Positions 1 through 9,455 of a DNA stretch of 64,000 nt are shown piece by piece. The first letter of the stretch is position 1. Every line of letters starts with the position of its first letter. Under the pieces are notes generated by a model. It did not search any database. It was given only the letters and a program-made list of their open reading frames with translations, and had not been told where the DNA came from. Made by a program: the position numbers and the translations under genes. Origin of the DNA: Epiperipatus broadwayi (lineage: Eukaryota > Onychophora > Udeonychophora > Euonychophora > Peripatidae); contig JAQFVV010000506.1 of NCBI GenBank assembly GCA_028023455.1, forward strand, positions 85,001-149,000, in the 5' to 3' direction.

Positions 1-177
1 ATTAAACAATGAAATGATTTTTAATAACTAATAATTAATAATTACTAAATGATGGAATGATTATGAGTCAGTGAGCAAGTCTAAGACATGAAGCAAAGTT
101 AAATTTAAAACAAATTTAATTAAGTTAAATTTCGAAATAATAATTAAAACAATATTACAATAATTAGATACTTGGTC

Positions 178-282
178 TCACACGCTGGTGACTAAGGGAT
201 GTTTACATTAAATTTGGGTTCCCATGCAAGTGATGGTTTTAGATATATAATTCTTATGGCTGAGTTTTACATGGCTTGGTGT

Positions 283-318
<36 letters not shown>

Positions 319-526
319 TGGGTGAAATTACTCGCAGGTGATATTAAGTTTCAAGTTACAAATTATCGGGTTTCTTACATATGTATATCACACGTAGGTG
401 ATAATTTAATATTTATGCACTTCCAGTTTATATATAGCATTTTAATCACTCACAGGTGATTGCAGTTTTTAGGTTACAAATAATTAATTTATTAACTATA
501 TATATGAATCTATCACTCGCAGGTGA
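178..526. repeat. Cluster of a palindromic 14-mer at about 60-bp spacing
   Basis: The imperfect palindrome TCACTCGCAGGTGA occurs at 513-526, with variants at 178-191 (TCACACGCTGGTGA), 328-341 (TTACTCGCAGGTGA), 388-401 (TCACACGTAGGTGA) and 446-459 (TCACTCACAGGTGA). A weaker copy lies at 220-233. Starts at 328, 388, 446 and 513 are 58-67 bp apart. The outer TCAC and GGTGA are the most constant bases. It looks like a decayed minisatellite whose unit contains a possible dyad binding site. Confidence 0.6.
283..319. repeat. (AC)n(AT)n microsatellite
   Basis: About nine AC units run into about nine AT units. It interrupts the palindromic 14-mer cluster. Confidence 0.95.
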
Positions 527-1548
527 TGAAATTATAATACATTTGAATTTACATCTTCATGAGCTTTAATATTGTAACGGTCAGAAAATGTGTGACTCAT
601 AAACATAGTGCAGAATTTGACCACCATCAGAACAGCAGCACCATCGAGTAGTGAAGCCACCCATGGTACTGAGTTCGATCATAGTTTATCTGTTCCACAA
701 TACAATCCACAAAACAACTATATAGCTAATGTGCATATTAAATTGAATTTGAATTTAGATCAAAGCTGAAAATAAGAATTATAATGGTGAGATGAACCGA
801 TGATTGGCAGTCAGACTTCAGATATTAAGGCATATAGAAAACATACAATTCTGAGTCTCTGTGTCTCATATATGTGTCTTTTTCTTGGGATTCGTACCAA
901 GTACTGGTTCCCTTTTACCATACCCATTGCTGTGAAATAGGAGACTTTTAGTCTGGATGATGGAGCAATTTAACTGGGAGTCTCATACTCCATTCCTAAG
1001 GATGCAGAATAGGGAGGTGTAAACCCATTCACCATCTGGAGAATATAATTGCCCGAACTAAGAGTACAGGTGTAGCCCTAACACATATGCCCAGTAAAAA
1101 ATACAGCAACAAGTAATTACACTGTAGCATTTCTTAAGGACACATATGCACCGCTGACAACATTATGATATAATAAAATTTATGATACTAAACAATAGTT
1201 TCCTTCATGAAACTACCCTATACCACTTTATATGATAGTATTTATAATTATATTATTAAGAAAAGCTTATAAATCCAAGTTATAAAGCTATCTATATAGG
1301 CTTTTATGCTTCTAGGGAGGATTACAGCATATTAAGGGAAATTACAATATCGAATTATAGATTTATGCTGTATTTCATCATTTCAACTGAATATTGGTTA
1401 AATATTATATTTAAAACAAATCTATCTTAGAATAATTGTAAGCTTGTAATTATATCTTAATTAATATATTTTATCTGTTCAAAACAGAGTTTTAGTTTGC
1501 GAGTCAAAATATGCAAAATTACATATATATGTGAAATTACATATATAT

Positions 1549-4306
1549 TGTACCAGTCAGAATTGTATGTTCATTTAACAAGGTTTAGAATCTAAGCAAA
1601 AGTACCCTAAATCCACTCATGCCTGAGATACACAGGTCAGGAGCAATGATGAATTTTGCCCTATTTGCTCTTCTCTAAAACTATAACATTATAAATAACA
1701 CTTCTAATGATAACATGAAATTTTATTCATTCTGGTCCCAGAGACACAGCAGAGAAACATGAGATCTACAGGGTAATTAATGTAAATAAATAATATCAAA
1801 TCTTGGCTCAATCAAATATCTTATGTGAAGGAGCAAATCTATAAATTTAAATGAATTGCACACAGCTAGCATTGCAAAAGAAACATGAATTATAAAATAG
1901 TATCCATCCAGAATGAGCAAGAACAGAATAACCCAGAGATAAATGTTCATTTAAAATAATCAGTTAAAACTTCTAAATATTACTAACACTATTATAAATA
2001 TTAAATGGAATTCTATGAGTGAGACTCAGTAAGACACAAACGCATTAGTAATTCAACATAGTTTAATGAACATAAATAATTTAAATTTACATCAGAAGCA
2101 TAGCACAGATTTAATGCAGATAATATTTTACATATAGGCAACTGGTTTAGTATGCTAATGAACTATAAATAATAATAAATTAATGTTATCAATGGTATGA
2201 TCATTACTTTTAAGTAATGATAAGGACGTTTATAAATTCATCTCCAAAGAGAGGTTTACTCTTAATATGACAGTTATATAATTTTTTGTTCATGAATATA
2301 TGTGGGCCAGTACAAATGAGGAATGGATTAGCCTAAAAGCCTCACTGTGACAATCCTAAAATATTTGACTAATTATCAAATGAGTGGTTTACAAACATCA
2401 CTGCACCATGTCTTATAGATAAAATGAGAACTACATGTAAAAGAACTCACAGTGCTAACTATAATGACAGCATTTAAAATGGAGAAGATGCCCATCTTTG
2501 GACTGAAAGGCTTTATCACATATATGATTCCGGTTGTATTTATCACAAGGCGATATTCAAAAATATGAGTGGTAAGGATTTCATGGTACACCCTCAGACA
2601 TTTCACATGCAGAGCCTTAATACTCTAATGTTTAGCCTGAGATTGGTTCTACCAAATCTCATTCCTAGATGAGTTATGTGAAGAAAATCCGGAGTTCGAA
2701 TGAATAAATATGATAAATTCTGTAAAATGCTATCATAAGTAAGCAATGCGAATATGGCTTAAGTCTTAAATGACTAATGAAATAATTTAAGCTTAAATAA
2801 AGCAATAATATCATGCATAACACCATGATAAAATAATAACCCACTCAACATCGTACGTATAACTTTAATAAATTTAGGATGTCAAAAATAGAAGAGAGAA
2901 AAATATTATTTTTCCTATTTAACAAGCCCAAGTATTCTTAAACAACAATATATCATAAGCTAATGCTTGATGGCATAAAAGCAATAAATAATTATTTAAA
3001 ATAGGTTAATAATTAAAATCATTTTAGAAAACATAGAATGCATCTAAATAAATAGTGTCAACAACAAAAAGTTTATCTTATTCCATAATATGACATTTTA
3101 AACAATCCGCCATTAAGCATACATTTCAAAATATTTAACTGAGAAAACAGTGTTCAATAAGAAATTTTGCGTATAACTATTTAAATATTCCAAAAATATC
3201 AGAATGATGATTGAAATAATATAAGTTCGCTAGATTGAAACATTAGCATACTAAAACTAATTTAATAAGATATATAGTTTAAATAAGTTTTGCCACATGA
3301 AAATAATATAATTAGAGTGTGAAACTTAAAAAATTAATGATAGATTTAAAGTACTGAATTCTGTGTTAGCATTTGATAGAACGAGATTTTAAAACTTAAC
3401 AGAGAAAATCACAAATTTAACGATAATTAAGTTTATAGTCAGTTACCAAATAAATAAAGATTACATTATGATTACAATTAAGATTTAGGAAAGAAGTGAA
3501 GTGAGGAGAATTAAGAGTTCATTCTTTGGCAAAATGGATTACCTTTAGAAGTTATGGTGGCCACTTATAATAATGTATATGAAGTTTAGCAAGGCACAAT
3601 ATTAATAAAATAATGGTAGGCATCTTCCAATATTCTTTTACAGTTAACCATAACAGTTCTCAGGCAGCGATGGCATGGCAGGGAGGCAGGACAAAGGCGA
3701 TCTAAGATCAGCGAAAGCAAATCTTTCCACTACTCACAAGTCATTCTATTCATTCCCTAATCGAACACAAGAAAGAAGAGTGATTTGAACTCCTTTTGTG
3801 TGTTCCTAGAACTTTTGCTCCTCCTATACTTGAAATTTGGCAATATTGGAAGATGTAAACAAATACGTTCAGAAAGCATTATTTAAACGTATTTTTAAAA
3901 TTGCAAATTACTTTAAGAATATGATTTTTGGTTTGACTTGAAATAGTTAAATGAGAATGACATTTTTAAATTGTAATAATACTTTCTAAAATATTCTGGC
4001 ATTGCTTTAGCTTTACATTAATTGTATTTATTTTTATATCTGCAATACATATATGCACATACACAATTATCTAAGTGAAGGAAATTTACAAGATTGGAAA
4101 TAAAGTATACTTAAGCTAAAATAGTAATTCAACTGGTTACACATAACCATTTTAAATAAACAGGGCGGAAGTGATATGTATATATGTGTGTGTTTAACAT
4201 TCCTGGTTGACCAAATAAACATATAAACTGGTTCAAACCCTACTTTAAAGGTATGTAATGTCATCAGGCAGTGAAGTTAAATATGTACCACAGATTTACC
4301 ACTTCA
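1549..4306 (-). repeat. 3' LTR of the 10.5-kb element
   Basis: Direct copy of 9456-12097, about 95% alike over the first 560 bp by eye. It is 116 bp longer, mainly because of about 115-120 bp at about 2850-2970 that the other LTR lacks. The gap is bounded by the microhomology CAT, which suggests a deletion in the right copy. Short reading frames inside it are not conserved as coding. Confidence 0.8.
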
Positions 4307-4315
4307 CATTTTCCT
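4307..4315 (-). promoter_or_regulatory. Possible polypurine tract before the 3' LTR
   Basis: On the minus strand, AGGAAAATG sits directly before the LTR start TGAAGTGG. It is short, so it gives only modest support for the minus orientation. Confidence 0.35.
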
Positions 4316-4575
4316 AATTAGAGGAACAAAGAAAAAAAATTGGTTAAAAAATGATTTTACTTATATCTTTAAAAATTGTTACTCCAAGTGGCAAAGAAAC
4401 ACATGGTTAACCTAATAATAATGAACTAGTCTGTCTATTCCCCACTATTATGTTTATGCCTCACTTCATGGAATTCTAACTATAATGTTTTAATTGGGAT
4501 CTCCCTATTCTTTTGAAAAGCAATGGTCTGTTCTGATACATTATGCTGTTCTATCAATCTCCAAACACCCTTTTA

Positions 4576-5865
4576 CTATTCTTTCCCTGGGTCAGGCAGT
4601 ATATACAACTTTAATTGGCATGTAACATTATTATACTTAAGAACCTTAAGCCATACTTGATCTACATACATTTTATGATGAGGAATACATCTCTTTCTTA
4701 CCCTAATTTTTGCTATGTGGGCTAATTTTAATCGAGCATGTTGCTGGTTATATTTTTGATGGAAACAAATACTCTTGTCCAGTAAGGATTTACAAATATC
4801 TGTAACACTATAAGTAATATTTCTAAAAATTTTAGGTTTATCTAATATTGGGTTTGTAATCATCTCTATCTCAAAAGCATTATTACTACTGTTAAAGATG
4901 ATATTTTTACTAGTTGCAGGATCAATATGTTCAGCATTAAATAAATTCATTTCATGAATGTTTACATCTTCATATTTTTCAATAGTAGAAATGAATGTGC
5001 ATGAATTTTCTTTATCTATAGCAGTTTTGATAGATTTATTAACAGAAATTAAAAAGTTTTCTTTATCATGAATACTCTTAGTTTTGATAGCCTTATTAAC
5101 AGGAATCTGAACATTTTCTTCATCATGAACAATTATTTGAAAACACTGTCCTATGGAAACTTTATCAATACAATCTGCTATTTCCACACCAATATCTTGG
5201 AATTTAGAAAAACAATCAGATTCTTGTTTACTGATCAAAGAATGTCTATCAAATTTCTTTTCAAAATTATTAGTAATTATAACATCCATTTCTTTATTGT
5301 TTAGTAAAGTCAATTTTGAATCCACAGAGAATGAATTGTTAACATAATTTTCCGTTTTCATTTTAGATGCTACATCCCAATTAGAATTTATATTCCCAGA
5401 ATGGAGTTCACTAATATTTGAAATTAGATTTTTCTCAATCTTTCCGTAATGACAATTCACTTCAATTTGCTTTTCAATTACATCACTCAAACCAAGAGAA
5501 TGAAAATTTATCTCTATAAGACTTCTATTTATTTCACTCAGAGAATCTAGTTCAATGGAATTTTCACTATCATGTACTAAATAGTTCAAATCCATCTGCA
5601 TTTCATTAGCATCAACTACATTAGGAAAACAAGTATTTATTTCGATATCATCTTTACTTAAAGAATCACTAAAATTCATCCTGTTCTGAGAATCCATTTC
5701 ATTCATATTCACAACTGAATTCTTTTCATGATTATGAGTAATATAATTTAATTTAGTTTGCCTTTCATCACCAATTTTGTTAGATAAGCAAGAAGAAAAT
5801 TCCATATCATTTCTAACTGAAAAATTATCTAATGTATAAAAATCAGTAGCTTTATCAGATATCAA
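4576..5865 (-). CDS. Unrecognised protein, C-terminal piece (about 430 codons)
   Basis: Open minus-strand frame with no clear start of its own: it begins at a TTG directly where the 441-codon piece ends, in a different frame, after an A-rich run. It is best read as the continuation of that piece behind a one-base indel. The product is rich in N, S, D, E and I. A degenerate module recurs about every 40-45 residues, with cores such as NDMEFSSCLSN, DDIEINTCFPN and SLIEINFHSLG followed by K..LNY and H-D/N-x-E. The C-terminal 60 residues are basic (around KIRVRKRCIPHHK) and end in ILPDPGKE. No known domain is recognised. It lies inside the non-autonomous LTR element, about 270 bp from its 3' LTR. 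It could be an element-specific Gag-like protein or a captured host exon. Confidence 0.55.
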   Translation of the reverse strand: MISDKATDFYTLDNFSVRNDMEFSSCLSNKIGDERQTKLNYITHNHEKNSVVNMNEMDSQNRMNFSDSLSKDDIEINTCFPNVVDANEMQMDLNYLVHDSENSIELDSLSEINRSLIEINFHSLGLSDVIEKQIEVNCHYGKIEKNLISNISELHSGNINSNWDVASKMKTENYVNNSFSVDSKLTLLNNKEMDVIITNNFEKKFDRHSLISKQESDCFSKFQDIGVEIADCIDKVSIGQCFQIIVHDEENVQIPVNKAIKTKSIHDKENFLISVNKSIKTAIDKENSCTFISTIEKYEDVNIHEMNLFNAEHIDPATSKNIIFNSSNNAFEIEMITNPILDKPKIFRNITYSVTDICKSLLDKSICFHQKYNQQHARLKLAHIAKIRVRKRCIPHHKMYVDQVWLKVLKYNNVTCQLKLYILPDPGKE

Positions 5866-7187
5866 TTTTTAATGTTGAATGTTAACAGTGTTTGGAGGAA
5901 CCTTGTCATTTTTTTAGCAGAGATGATAGTTTTCTGCAGACATTTCTTGCCAGTTTTAATATTATTTACACCAATTGTCATTTCCATATCATTAGTTATT
6001 GAAAGATTTATGTTCTTATCAACTTTAATATGACCATTTAAACAAGTTGCCATTTTTATATCATTTGTTATGGTATTTAACTTATTACTCCTTCTTTTCT
6101 TAAAATTCTGAGCAGTAAAAGTAAAATCAACATTTGGCATGAGTTTTCTTTTTCCACAAGTTATACATTGTTTTTCAGAAAATGTTTGTTTTGATAAACA
6201 ATTATGTGTTTCTTCAAACATTATGTTTTTATTTGAAGATTCTTTATTAGTACTTTCAAAAGATTTTGAAGCACATTCAGATAGAAAGATGCTTGGTTCA
6301 ATTTTATCTGTTAAAAGAGAATCACTTTTGTGAAAAGGTAGCTCTTCATTTCTGTTATCTAATGCTTGAACTTTACAATTACTTTTATCAAACTGCTTAT
6401 AAGTCAACAAATTTTTACAAAATTCATTTAATAAAGCATTATCAAAATATGGGATATCATTAAAACTATCTTCAATCTTGTTTTCAACATGAAAAATAAT
6501 TCTATCACTATCCATTATTCCAGTAACTCTATTTTTCACACAAGATTCAGGCTCAGTCTCTTCATTAATTGACAAATCTTCATGCAAATCCATTGCAGAA
6601 TCTAAACATCTTGTTGACTTATCATTGCTGAAAGAATTCATAATAAATGGCTGAATTTGATTTTCATCAGATACTGTGTTAGAATCAAATGAAATTTCTT
6701 CTTTTTGATAAATCTGACTAACTGTAGCAGATTTATTAATGGAGGTATCAATCAAAGTTTCACAATTTGATTGATTATCTGGATTGTAAAATGGATCTAT
6801 AAATTTTTCAACATTTTTAGTCTGATATTCCAATAAAGAATCTCTTTGGACTTCTTTGGAACATAAAAAATTTAGATGATTCCATCTGTTTGTTTCTATT
6901 GCCTTTGAAAGAGAACTGGGATCAAGCTTTTCATCAGATAAAAAGGAATCCTGAGTAGAAATATTTTCATCACATAAAGTTATATCCATAGGTAATGTTT
7001 CAACATTAGTAGCATTTCTATTATTTTCTTTAACCATATTTTCCTGATAGTTCAAATCAGTTTCACATTTTTGTGTCATAAGAGAATCCAGACCTTTCAT
7101 ATTTAAATCATTCTTTTCAGAGTCTTTAGAGTCTAGTTGTTTCTTGAAGTGTGTTCTTAATCTCATTTTTAGACATTTCATATTCAT
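5862..7187 (-). CDS. Unrecognised protein, middle piece (441 codons)
   Basis: Long open minus-strand frame, acidic and rich in S, N, D and E. It has many short LD.S or LS.E-type stretches and a possible C-x2-C (CITCGKRKLMP) near residue 345, followed by a basic patch (FKKRRSNK). Towards its end it carries two modules like those in the next piece: NDIKMATCLNGH and NDMEMTIGVNN. This shared module is the main evidence that the two frames were once one protein. It overlaps the upstream coiled-coil frame by about 60 bp in another frame, so a second indel lies near 7150. An open length of over 1.3 kb in DNA this AT-rich is very unlikely by chance. Function unknown. Confidence 0.55.
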   Translation of the reverse strand: MNMKCLKMRLRTHFKKQLDSKDSEKNDLNMKGLDSLMTQKCETDLNYQENMVKENNRNATNVETLPMDITLCDENISTQDSFLSDEKLDPSSLSKAIETNRWNHLNFLCSKEVQRDSLLEYQTKNVEKFIDPFYNPDNQSNCETLIDTSINKSATVSQIYQKEEISFDSNTVSDENQIQPFIMNSFSNDKSTRCLDSAMDLHEDLSINEETEPESCVKNRVTGIMDSDRIIFHVENKIEDSFNDIPYFDNALLNEFCKNLLTYKQFDKSNCKVQALDNRNEELPFHKSDSLLTDKIEPSIFLSECASKSFESTNKESSNKNIMFEETHNCLSKQTFSEKQCITCGKRKLMPNVDFTFTAQNFKKRRSNKLNTITNDIKMATCLNGHIKVDKNINLSITNDMEMTIGVNNIKTGKKCLQKTIISAKKMTRFLQTLLTFNIKN

Positions 7188-7530
7188 ATTTAGCCTTATT
7201 ATCTAGCTCATAAAGATGATCACTAATTTCTCCTTGGACTACTTGGAAATCTCCTAATTGTTCCTCATGCTTTATTACATTCTGTTGTGGATATTCTACT
7301 TTCATCTCTTTGACAGCAAGTGATCCTTTTGCATGAGTTTGCTCCCTCCATTCTTCCATCTTCTGATGTCTTTCATCTTGTTTTTTAAATAGATCCTGCA
7401 TCATCTTCCAGAATTCTTCAGCTTCTTTCTTCTGTTCTTCAGCTTTTTTCTTAAATAGACTTTGCATCATCATAAATAATTGGCAGTTATTATTGTTCAT
7501 TTTGTTGATATTGCTAATTCTGTGACTCAT
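7126..7530 (-). CDS. Coiled-coil protein, N-terminal piece (134 codons)
   Basis: Starts at an ATG at 7530-7528. After an N-rich start it has a strongly charged amphipathic stretch at about residues 20-65 (LFKKKAEEQKKEAEEFWK, then LFKKQDERHQKMEEW) that should form a coiled coil. The MM-x2-LFKKQ-x-E pattern repeats twice. Coiled-coil N-termini of this kind are common in Gag-like proteins of LTR elements, but no capsid or zinc-knuckle motif is present. The frame breaks near 7150 and appears to continue in the 441-codon frame. As the first reading frame after the leader of the LTR element it occupies the Gag position. That position is the only functional hint. Confidence 0.55.
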   Translation of the reverse strand: MSHRISNINKMNNNNCQLFMMMQSLFKKKAEEQKKEAEEFWKMMQDLFKKQDERHQKMEEWREQTHAKGSLAVKEMKVEYPQQNVIKHEEQLGDFQVVQGEISDHLYELDNKAKYEYEMSKNEIKNTLQETTRL

Positions 7531-8516
7531 TATTATTTGTTATGAGTTATTTGCCTATCACTTTTCCTCAATAGCCTCTATACTACCATTTCCCACCATG
7601 CCTACTATTTTCTTCCTGCCCTGTCCAACTTATATGATGCCTAACCACTTTATTATTTATGCCTTCTCTTCTCACTACTTGAATCTGCCTATATCATTAA
7701 AGCTATATATTATAAAATTATTAACTATTAATTCTATAACACAAAATATATTTTAAAATTACCGTGCCTTCACTTCTTTTGCCACTTTCCATCTGTTCTC
7801 TTTGCACCTGGAATTGACTAAAAATCTTTCTTAGTGAATTGATAATACAAAGTATAACAGAAAGCCAAAGCAAAGTATGATTTTCTCTTTTTTAAATATT
7901 TGCTTGCATTTGAATCTCACCCAATGTAAGTTATGTTAACATGTGAAATTACCAGTTGGCAAAATTTATAATTGTATAAATACAAGGTGCCATGCCAACA
8001 TGGCAAAATTAATAACTTATTACATAATATTTAGGTTATTCATGCTCACAGAGATGGACATCAAAATTTCCTTTTGCAATGATCAAATGATTTACAATTA
8101 TTATACTAAACAAATATATATTTTATTTTCAATGCTGTTTTGAAATCAGCAAGATACATCACTACATTTATCTCTTTGCAATAATCTACAACAGCTATAA
8201 AATTTATTTCCCATAAATAAATTTTATGAATACATAAAATAGTGTTTAAGTTGACTTATGTTATAATCTAGCAAAATAAAGCTAAGAAAATATTATGACA
8301 ATATGCAAGTTATACAACATGGATTGACATAATTAGAATAAAAATTTATTTCATGAATATTTATTATTTACTACAAACTGACAATGCGTGACTAATCTAA
8401 GTTTGAATATAGGAATTTAACTCAATTATTTATCATTTCCAAGGAGTGTGAGGCTATCATAAATTGTCAAAATTAATAATCTTCCCAGTAATTTGTATTT
8501 ATCGATATCAATTTTC
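7531..8516. other. Leader region of the LTR element
   Basis: AT-rich, stop-filled DNA between the tandem repeat at 8517-8905 and the coding start. No gene seen. Confidence 0.5.
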
Positions 8517-8905
8517 ACTTTTGCTTACATAAGAATATGTAAACCATTAAAGCATTTTGCCAACTACATCTGGCTGCTTGGTGTTACACAAAAGGTCTTC
8601 ACCTGCTTCAAGGTTACTAATAATAAGAAACAAACATTTAAAATAGCAACTAGCAAGCAACTTTTCTTTTGCTAGCAAGAGAACATGTAAACCATTTAAG
8701 AATTTTGCCAACTACATCTGGCTGCTTGGTATTACATAAAAGGTCTTCACCTGCTTTGAGGTTACTCTAAGAATCAATGTCATTAAAGCGTAATGTCCAC
8801 TACATCGGACCGCTTGACATACAATTCTCAATTTGAAGGTCTTCACCTGCTTTGAGGCTACTAATAATAGGAAATAAACCTTTACAATATCTGCTAGCAA
8901 GCAAT
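8517..8905. repeat. Three diverged tandem units in the LTR-element leader
   Basis: Units start near 8517, 8666 and 8780. Each contains a GTAAACCATT-like start, then CTACATCTGGCTGCTTGG (third unit CTACATCGGACCGCTTG), then AAGGTCTTCACCTGCTT, and units one and three end in CTAGCAAGCAA. ATCGATAT occurs just outside both ends (about 8500 and 8937). The units are clearly more GC-rich than the surrounding leader. Confidence 0.75.
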
Positions 8906-9342
8906 ACTTTTAAATTAAAAGTTTTTAAACATAATATCGATATTGGATACTTCTAAATATCAAAAATGAGATATATACTACTTAATTCTGATAAAGAAAA
9001 AAATATTTCTTTCATCTGTCCTCCTCTTGCTACAATCTACTCTTACTACTTTTCTAACACTTTAATTTTTTTTCTCCTTATTGTCAGGAATGTATATTAA
9101 CAAATGTACAATATATATATACATTGAGATAGTATAAGATACACATATAACTAATTTATACATACATTAACCATTTTATTACTTTTAAAATAATTATTTT
9201 GACTAACAATACTGTTTTACTCATATAGCTTATGGTATTTAACTAACAAAATTAATTAATGAACCTACATTTAGATAATCTTGGAGACATTAAAATATAA
9301 GCCACCAAAAACATAAACACTTTACAGGGTATAGTATTTAAT

Positions 9343-9433
9343 TAATATAGACCCCAATTATTGAGCCAACAACAAGATAAGCAGTCTACAAGGTGTGAAA
9401 TTTAATTAATCGAAACCCCATGTTGAGCGCCAA
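9343..9433 (-). repeat. Diverged duplication of the primer-site region
   Basis: On the minus strand, the block TTGGCGCTCAACATGGGG...ATTAATTAAAT is followed about 66 bp later by a related block, TTGGCTCAATAATTGGGG...ATTAATTAAAT. A short leader segment has been duplicated and has diverged. Confidence 0.55.
9416..9433 (-). promoter_or_regulatory. Primer-binding-site-like sequence
   Basis: Minus strand TTGGCGCTCAACATGGGG, 22 bp inside the right LTR. It has the TGG start and GC-rich body expected of a site pairing with a tRNA 3' end. The miniature LTR pair near 54.8 kb has a comparable TTTGGACACACAATCATGGAG at the same distance (23 bp) from its LTR, after a similar T-run. The tRNA partner is not identified. 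Confidence 0.5.
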
Positions 9434-9455
9434 TCCCAAGAAAGAAAAAAAATCA

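Larger units (their letters stand above)
1..1544. other. AT-rich intergenic DNA, no gene recognised
   Basis: No reading frame here resembles a known protein. The stretch holds the palindromic 14-mer cluster (178-526), a CA/TA microsatellite and a somewhat more GC-rich patch at about 880-1080 without coding features. Confidence 0.6.

Noticed and set aside
2376-4264. Short open frames within the left LTR (about 65-76 codons)
   Set aside because: The counterparts in the right LTR are altered or of low similarity at protein level, and the composition matches non-coding LTR DNA.
9434-9455. Purine-rich run AAGAAAGAAAAAAAA before the right LTR as a plus-strand polypurine tract
   Set aside because: It would imply plus orientation, but the primer-site-like sequence next to it and the long coding frames both read on the minus strand. 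The equivalent T-run is also found between LTR and primer site in the miniature element.
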